The translations under genes were made by a program, and so were the position numbers. From Prostheceraeus crozeri (lineage: Eukaryota > Platyhelminthes > Polycladida > Euryleptidae): a DNA stretch of 64,000 bases. Under the pieces are notes generated by a model. The model saw only the letters and a program-made list of their open reading frames with translations. It did no database searches and was not told where the DNA came from. Each line of letters opens with the position of its first letter. The stretch's first letter is position 1. The stretch spans positions 1 to 64,000 of the forward strand of contig CAJQUW010003161.1 in assembly GCA_907163375.1 (NCBI GenBank), read 5' to 3'. Positions 59,092-64,000 of the stretch are shown here, piece after piece.

Positions 59092-61275
59092 TTTTTTTTA
59101 CTGTATTTTCACCCCTAGCACAGCTATGAGCCATGAACGAAGCTAGGGGTTACTCAATGAAAAGTAACAAATTGTATTATTTTAAGTAAATAAAATTTAA
59201 AAAAAACATCTTCCAATCTGATTAAGCTGTCCCCATCAGAAACCTATTCGCACGCCTCTTGAAAGTATCAAGATTGTATTGGTCAGGGAAAGTGGTCTGG
59301 GGAAGCTGATTCCAAAGCTGTGCCGTGCGAACAAAAAAGCTTTTCGAGCGACTCACAGTACGTGCGCGTTCTAAGCTCACATGGTAGCATGTGCGTGCAT
59401 TATCTCTGCGTGTGCTTCTGGAGAAGATCTTAGGTTTGGGTACGCACTCATTTACTGCAGAGCTGCTTCTACCGAAATAGTACCTGTAGAAGAGACTGAG
59501 TGAAGCAACATCCCGTCTGACGGAGAGCGGCTGCAACTTGCTAGCAAGTTTTTCACCCATGAGATTCTTGACACGTTTCTCAACCCGTTCAAGGAGGTTA
59601 AGATGCGTTTGTGGGGCGCCTGCCGACAGATGACAACAATACTCCATCAGAGGACGAATAGTGGACTTGTAAAGATAGCAGACAGTCTGTGGTGGAAGAT
59701 AGCTGCTGGCACGATAGAGACTACCAATGGGTTGAGCTGCCTGTTTGCTAATGGATTGGATGTACGGTTTCCATGACAAGTCTTTCGTAACCGACAATCC
59801 AAGGAAGGAGATGGAATCTTGTTCTCTGATCCTATTATCTGACGTCTTAATGCTATGATCATCATCATCTCCTTTAAGTCGTGAGTGCAGAATACTCTGA
59901 GTTTTTGAAGGATTGAAGGAAACAAGCCAATTGGCGTCCCATTCTGAGACCCTGCGTAAGTCTTCATTAAGAATGTCGCATAACTGCTGACGTTGCTGAG
60001 TGTTTTTAGCGAGTCGCTCATTGGAATTGAAGAGTGTTGTGTCATCTGCATACATCACCAATTTACTCACTAGGCAGTCTGGGAGGTCGTTGATGTACAG
60101 CAGAAAAAGAGTGGGTCCCAAAATTGACCCTTGAGGAACTCCTGCATTGACAGACTTGGTGGAAGACTTTTGTCCATCTAAGACGACAGATATCTGCCGG
60201 TCACTAAGGAAAGAAGCAAGAAGTTTGTGGAGTTGATCAGCAACTCCATAGGACTTTAGCTTCATAAGGAGTCCCTGATGCCAGACTTTATCGAATGCCT
60301 TGGACATATCCAAGGCAACTGATCTCGTCTCACCTTGTCTGTCAAAGACACGACTCACATGTTCAGTGACATATGAAAGAAGATCTGCAGTTGATCGAGA
60401 GTGCCTGAAGCCATACTGTTCTTCTATCAGTTCTTGCGCCGACTTGTGGACGTTCTCGCTCAGAATCAAATTCTCAGCTTGAACTTGACTAAGAAAGGTG
60501 CGGAAGCCACACCAGTCTGCTTTGGAGAATTGATAAAATGTTCTATGGAAGGGTGCAGACGGTGTGGAGCAAATTTGTTTGCCAGAAACTGTGATAACAC
60601 AGTGATCAGACGTGCCGAGGGGAGAAGTAACCTTGTGTGAAAAACAAGTTGGATTTGAGGTGAGAAACAGGTCAAGGAGATATTCAGTATCCCCAGCTCG
60701 GTCAGGCACTCTGGTAGGACAAGTGACAATTTGACTAAGGTTGTGAGAGACAGCGAAATCCTGGCCTGCCTGACCGGAGAGATCGGTGGTGCGTGAGTGC
60801 ACAAGCCAGTCAACATTGTGCACGTTGAAGTCACCAAAAACGGCAACTTCAGCGCTGGGATACTCTTGTGGAAGATAATCGATCTTGTCAGAAAGAACAT
60901 TGAAAATATCAGCATTAGTTGATGGAGAGCGGTATAGGAAAAATAGAAGAAGAGTGGTCTTCTGCAGCGGCGCAATGAAGGCAAGATACTCATGCCTTGG
61001 ATCCTCTGAGCTACGAAGCCTTCTCAAGGGAAGGCTTGTCTTGGCATAGACTCCAAGACCATGACAAGGTGCTTTATCCATCCGGTGAAATATGTATCCA
61101 TCAGGAGTAACGTCGCTTGATGACACACTGTGATCTAACCTGGTTTCCGACAGGGCTAGAAGATCTGGTGACTTACCTTGCAGGAAGATGTTGATGTCGT
61201 TGTAATTGGACCTCAGTCCTCTTACGTTGCTGAAGCTGATCCTGAGAGGGGTTTTGAGCTTGACGGCTTGACTAC
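59092..61275 (-). mobile_element. Non-LTR retrotransposon (Jockey/CR1 group), ORF2 region with 3' end
   Basis: The minus-strand element includes the ORF2 protein at 59222-61275 and a short 3' untranslated region to about 59092 (GCTAGGGGTGAAAATACAG, then an A-rich run). The frame stays open upstream of the first Met: [20 protein letters not shown] and [12 protein letters not shown] are the first endonuclease strands. ORF1 was not recognised; sequence beyond 61275 is not clearly part of the element. Confidence 0.85.
59222..61126 (-). pseudogene. LINE ORF2: endonuclease fused to reverse transcriptase by internal deletion
   Basis: The 634-residue frame (from the first Met) carries an APE-type endonuclease with GDFN (98-101) and SDH (173-175), the catalytic core. 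Reverse transcriptase follows: [14 protein letters not shown] (237-250), [13 protein letters not shown] (271-283), [11 protein letters not shown] (328-338), YADD (359-362), then [12 protein letters not shown] and the C-terminal [11 protein letters not shown]. The normal stretch between the domains, including the first reverse transcriptase blocks (the NYRPIS type), is missing: [12 protein letters not shown] runs straight into EQYGFR at about 225-238. About 200 or more residues are lost, yet the reading frame is kept to the stop. The protein would lack essential polymerase fingers, so the copy is not autonomous. Confidence 0.88.
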
Positions 61276-64000
61276 GTTTCTTGTGTGTTTCTCATTTTCA
61301 TAATTTCACATAGAATATCAATCAAATAAACGAAAATTATACTGTACAACAAAGTGATACAAGAAACATTGGAAGGCATCAGAAAAACGTAAATAATAGC
61401 AACAAAGCTGCAATAAATAATACGCAAAAAAGACACTTATAGGCACAGTTCATGTCGCAAAAGCTTGAAGAAACCCAAATGAGAACCCCTTTGCCGTAAC
61501 AATGGGTACAAGTCAGGTAGGACACAGAGGAACCGGATACAGCTACACGGGCTAAACCCACAAAAGCTACCCACGCATGTCCGTGGCAGTGGAACTGTAC
61601 CGCCTTTTTTCGAGCAGTTGACCGGGCCTGCCTCCCAAAGCATTACCAGTGGGTTCGGGACCCTCGAACTACCTGACGCCCGAATGCCGTGAATACGTTG
61701 GATCTGTCACACCTTAACCTGCAACAAATGGGGAAGTGCAAAAGAGAGCAGTGGAAGGAAGTTCGATCACAAATGAGCCAAATAAGTGCCATGCCCAAAA
61801 ACCTGATTCAACAACATGAAGCATCTGATGACTGTTCATATCTCGCAAATCAGGGGGTGGTGTTAATTGGGACGGCCGAAGCCTACCACACATTTAAAAT
61901 AAACAAACGTGGAGAAAAAGAATGAAAAATTAATCAAACATAAATAAATTCAATGACCAGTAAAATAAAAATAATATTCCAGAGCCTGCTAGTTAGCCGG
62001 AGCACGGTCACAAACCGCCGACAATAAACCTTTCCGACAAGGTAGAACCCAAATAAGCATGAGCTTCAGACGACACAGCCTTATTGCGACTCCGTTTTCA
62101 CCCTTTCACCGCTTTGAGGCCGCAGGTTGAGTGAGAAAGGGAAAATATTGTGTCTGGTCCGCTTTCTTACGCTGATGTTGAATCTGCAAAAAGTTCGGAC
62201 GTCTGACTTCCAGATTTTGAGAAAAATTCAAAGTCAAAATCAGATAATTTTTTCGGAAAATAGATTTTTGTCCATTTTCAAGATACCTACTCCTGGTTGA
62301 TATAAGCTAAAACTAATTTTTTTGTCAACTTTTTTTGTCATTTTGTGAAGAACGTCCTACGATGTCCTCACCACACACATATATTAGCGTCTTCAATGCC
62401 TTCTTGCTTTTGTCGACATCAGCTTTACTTAAGAAATCTTATATCTGCTGCTTTATGGACCCAGGCCCAAGTATGCGGTCTGTTTCTTTCTATTATGTCT
62501 CAGTTCTCGGGAAACTATGAGGTCAGTGATCAAATTTAGAGATAGGAAGTGAGATGCTGTGATATATGTTATACAGAAAAATAGTGGTCTCTGTTATTTT
62601 TGTAGTATTAAGTCTTCTTTGGAATCCGCTCATCAGTGGATCACAAGGTTGATGATTTCCCTTTTGAAGTCGTATTGTTCACCTTTCCTGAATGTCTTCT
62701 TCCTTCCTATATGGGTAGTACAATTTTTGCAGGTCAAGTTTTAAGATATCTACGTATTTGTTCACATTTATGCTATGTTGTTGATAAGATTTAAATCACA
62801 TGCCAATTGTTTACAAGAGGCTATCTTTTATGTGATTTAAGAAGATGCATGGAAAAACTTCTACGTAGGGATTTTTCATTCCTGCTTAAGTTTGGCTTGT
62901 TTTCAAGCAGAGAATTGTCCATCCAATGTGATATGATTAGAGTGCATCCACATTATTTTGAGTACCGTTATTTCTGTGTATTTTATTTTTGTTTTATGGG
63001 ATACGCCTATGGCGTGGGTCCGCCACTTATCATTCGTCCAAGATGTTTAAGGACCCGAAACGAGACGAAAGCAGTTGGTCATTTTGCTGATGAGCCCCTT
63101 GTATATATTCTTGTATATATTTGTTTTAGTGTTGTTTTGTCCATTTTTATTTCATATTTTCGTTCTTGTCTGTGTGAACTTTTGAGATTACGTGTGTACA
63201 GCCCAGTGAACGCTTAATGAGTCCTTTTCAGGACTATCTTACATTTTTTTATAGAAATAATTTTTATATTTTATTTCATGTGTTATCCGCACGTTAGCGG
63301 ACTTAAGTTACAATTAATAGCTGCGCAATGTAAATTTAGACCTACGCAGTGCAACTACAACTCCATTCTTCGCCAAATTTTATGTCATATTCCACCCAAA
63401 GAACTTGCATATGAAACTATTTTGAATATTTAATATTGAGGACTGAAAATCAGATTCTTTGTCTTGATTGAAGGATTTTCCAAGCAATTAGGATGCATCC
63501 CGAAATATAAATGAAAACTGCATGACACCTCAAACAAATGTTTATGATTTCTACGCACAGTGAAAGCTTATTCGGCAAGCCTCCACCACCTATTGGAAAA
63601 ACAGCTTTTGTTATTCATATCTTGTTAATATCTTGCATAAGAGCTGCACCACAGTGCACAATATGTTGCAGTGTGTCGAATAATGGCATTCCACGGTCTA
63701 ATGTGTCGAAGAACGGCGTCTATGAGGCTGTGAAGTATTCTAGATTCCGTCTTACTCGAACAAGTCTCCATTTACACATGAAAAGTCTGAATAGTTTTAT
63801 TCAGGTGTAATTGACAATTGCTTATTTAGCTCGAGATACGTAGGTGAGACTTTCTCACTACCACATAAAAATGGAGAAGGGTAGCCTATTTATGAGAGTC
63901 TTGACTAATGATGTTAACCATTCAGTGATAAGGCGACAGTGATTACCCTATAAGATTTTACTTCTTCCGGAAAGTTCCACAAGAATGAAAGGAAAAAAAT
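61276..64000. other. Non-coding end of the window, no gene supported
   Basis: Several open frames (61689-61925, 62807-63217, 63538-63810) show no family resemblance. 61560-61700 is GC-richer and may be LINE 5' sequence. At 63211-63226 a 6-bp stem (AGTCCT/AGGACT) with loop TTTC occurs. Confidence 0.35.

Noticed and set aside
63050-63110. Hammerhead-ribozyme-like words (CGAAAC near 63060, CTGATGAG near 63090)
   Set aside because: The words are in the order needed only for a stem-II-open form. The pairing for stems II and III does not form next to the core, and the space left for stem I is six bases.

Overview
This window is animal DNA: AT-rich, gene-poor, with spliceosomal introns and many transposons. 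The elements present (hAT, Harbinger, mariner/Tc1, pogo-like, RTE and CR1/Jockey-group LINEs) and the recurring word TAGGCCTA suggest a marine invertebrate, perhaps an echinoderm or other deuterostome. That placement is a low-confidence inference. I recognised no LTR retroelement, retrovirus, Polinton, CRISPR array, rRNA or tRNA.

The one host gene I can support is a profilin on the minus strand. Its three coding exons lie at 46515-46619, 32467-32632 and 27152-27273 and together encode 130 residues with the W-rich profilin N-terminus. Intron 1 (13.9 kb) and intron 2 (5.2 kb) are full of transposons: an RTE LINE split by a hAT that itself holds a pogo-like element, three hAT transposase relics, and several orphan TIR elements.

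Layout. 1-4.8 kb: a hAT with TTF-type zinc-finger remains (1748-2830) and an ATGAG-rich tract. 4.8-9.3 kb: an RTE LINE relic interrupted by a 98-bp hAT MITE, a Harbinger copy (holding a further hAT) and an almost perfect 345-bp-arm foldback. 9.4-10.3 kb: a hAT-like element. 10.77-19.42 kb: a hAT with an 8-bp target duplication, enlarged by an old mariner relative, a young-looking mariner with an open transposase, and a 4.1-kb element with GACGTC-rich ends. 21.4-26.1 kb: LINE 3' ends and small TIR elements. 27.2-46.6 kb: the profilin gene and its intronic elements. 47.6-54.9 kb: a 7.3-kb DNA transposon with a multi-exon transposase and opposed ~180-bp satellite arrays at its two ends. 56.1-57.2 kb: a shortened Tc1-like element. 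59.1-61.3 kb: a LINE with endonuclease and reverse transcriptase still in one frame across an internal deletion. The last 2 kb hold little I can name.

The main interest is the order of insertions, which can be read from exact target-site duplications, and three structures: the long hairpin, the transposon with satellite ends, and the profilin gene spread over 19.5 kb.
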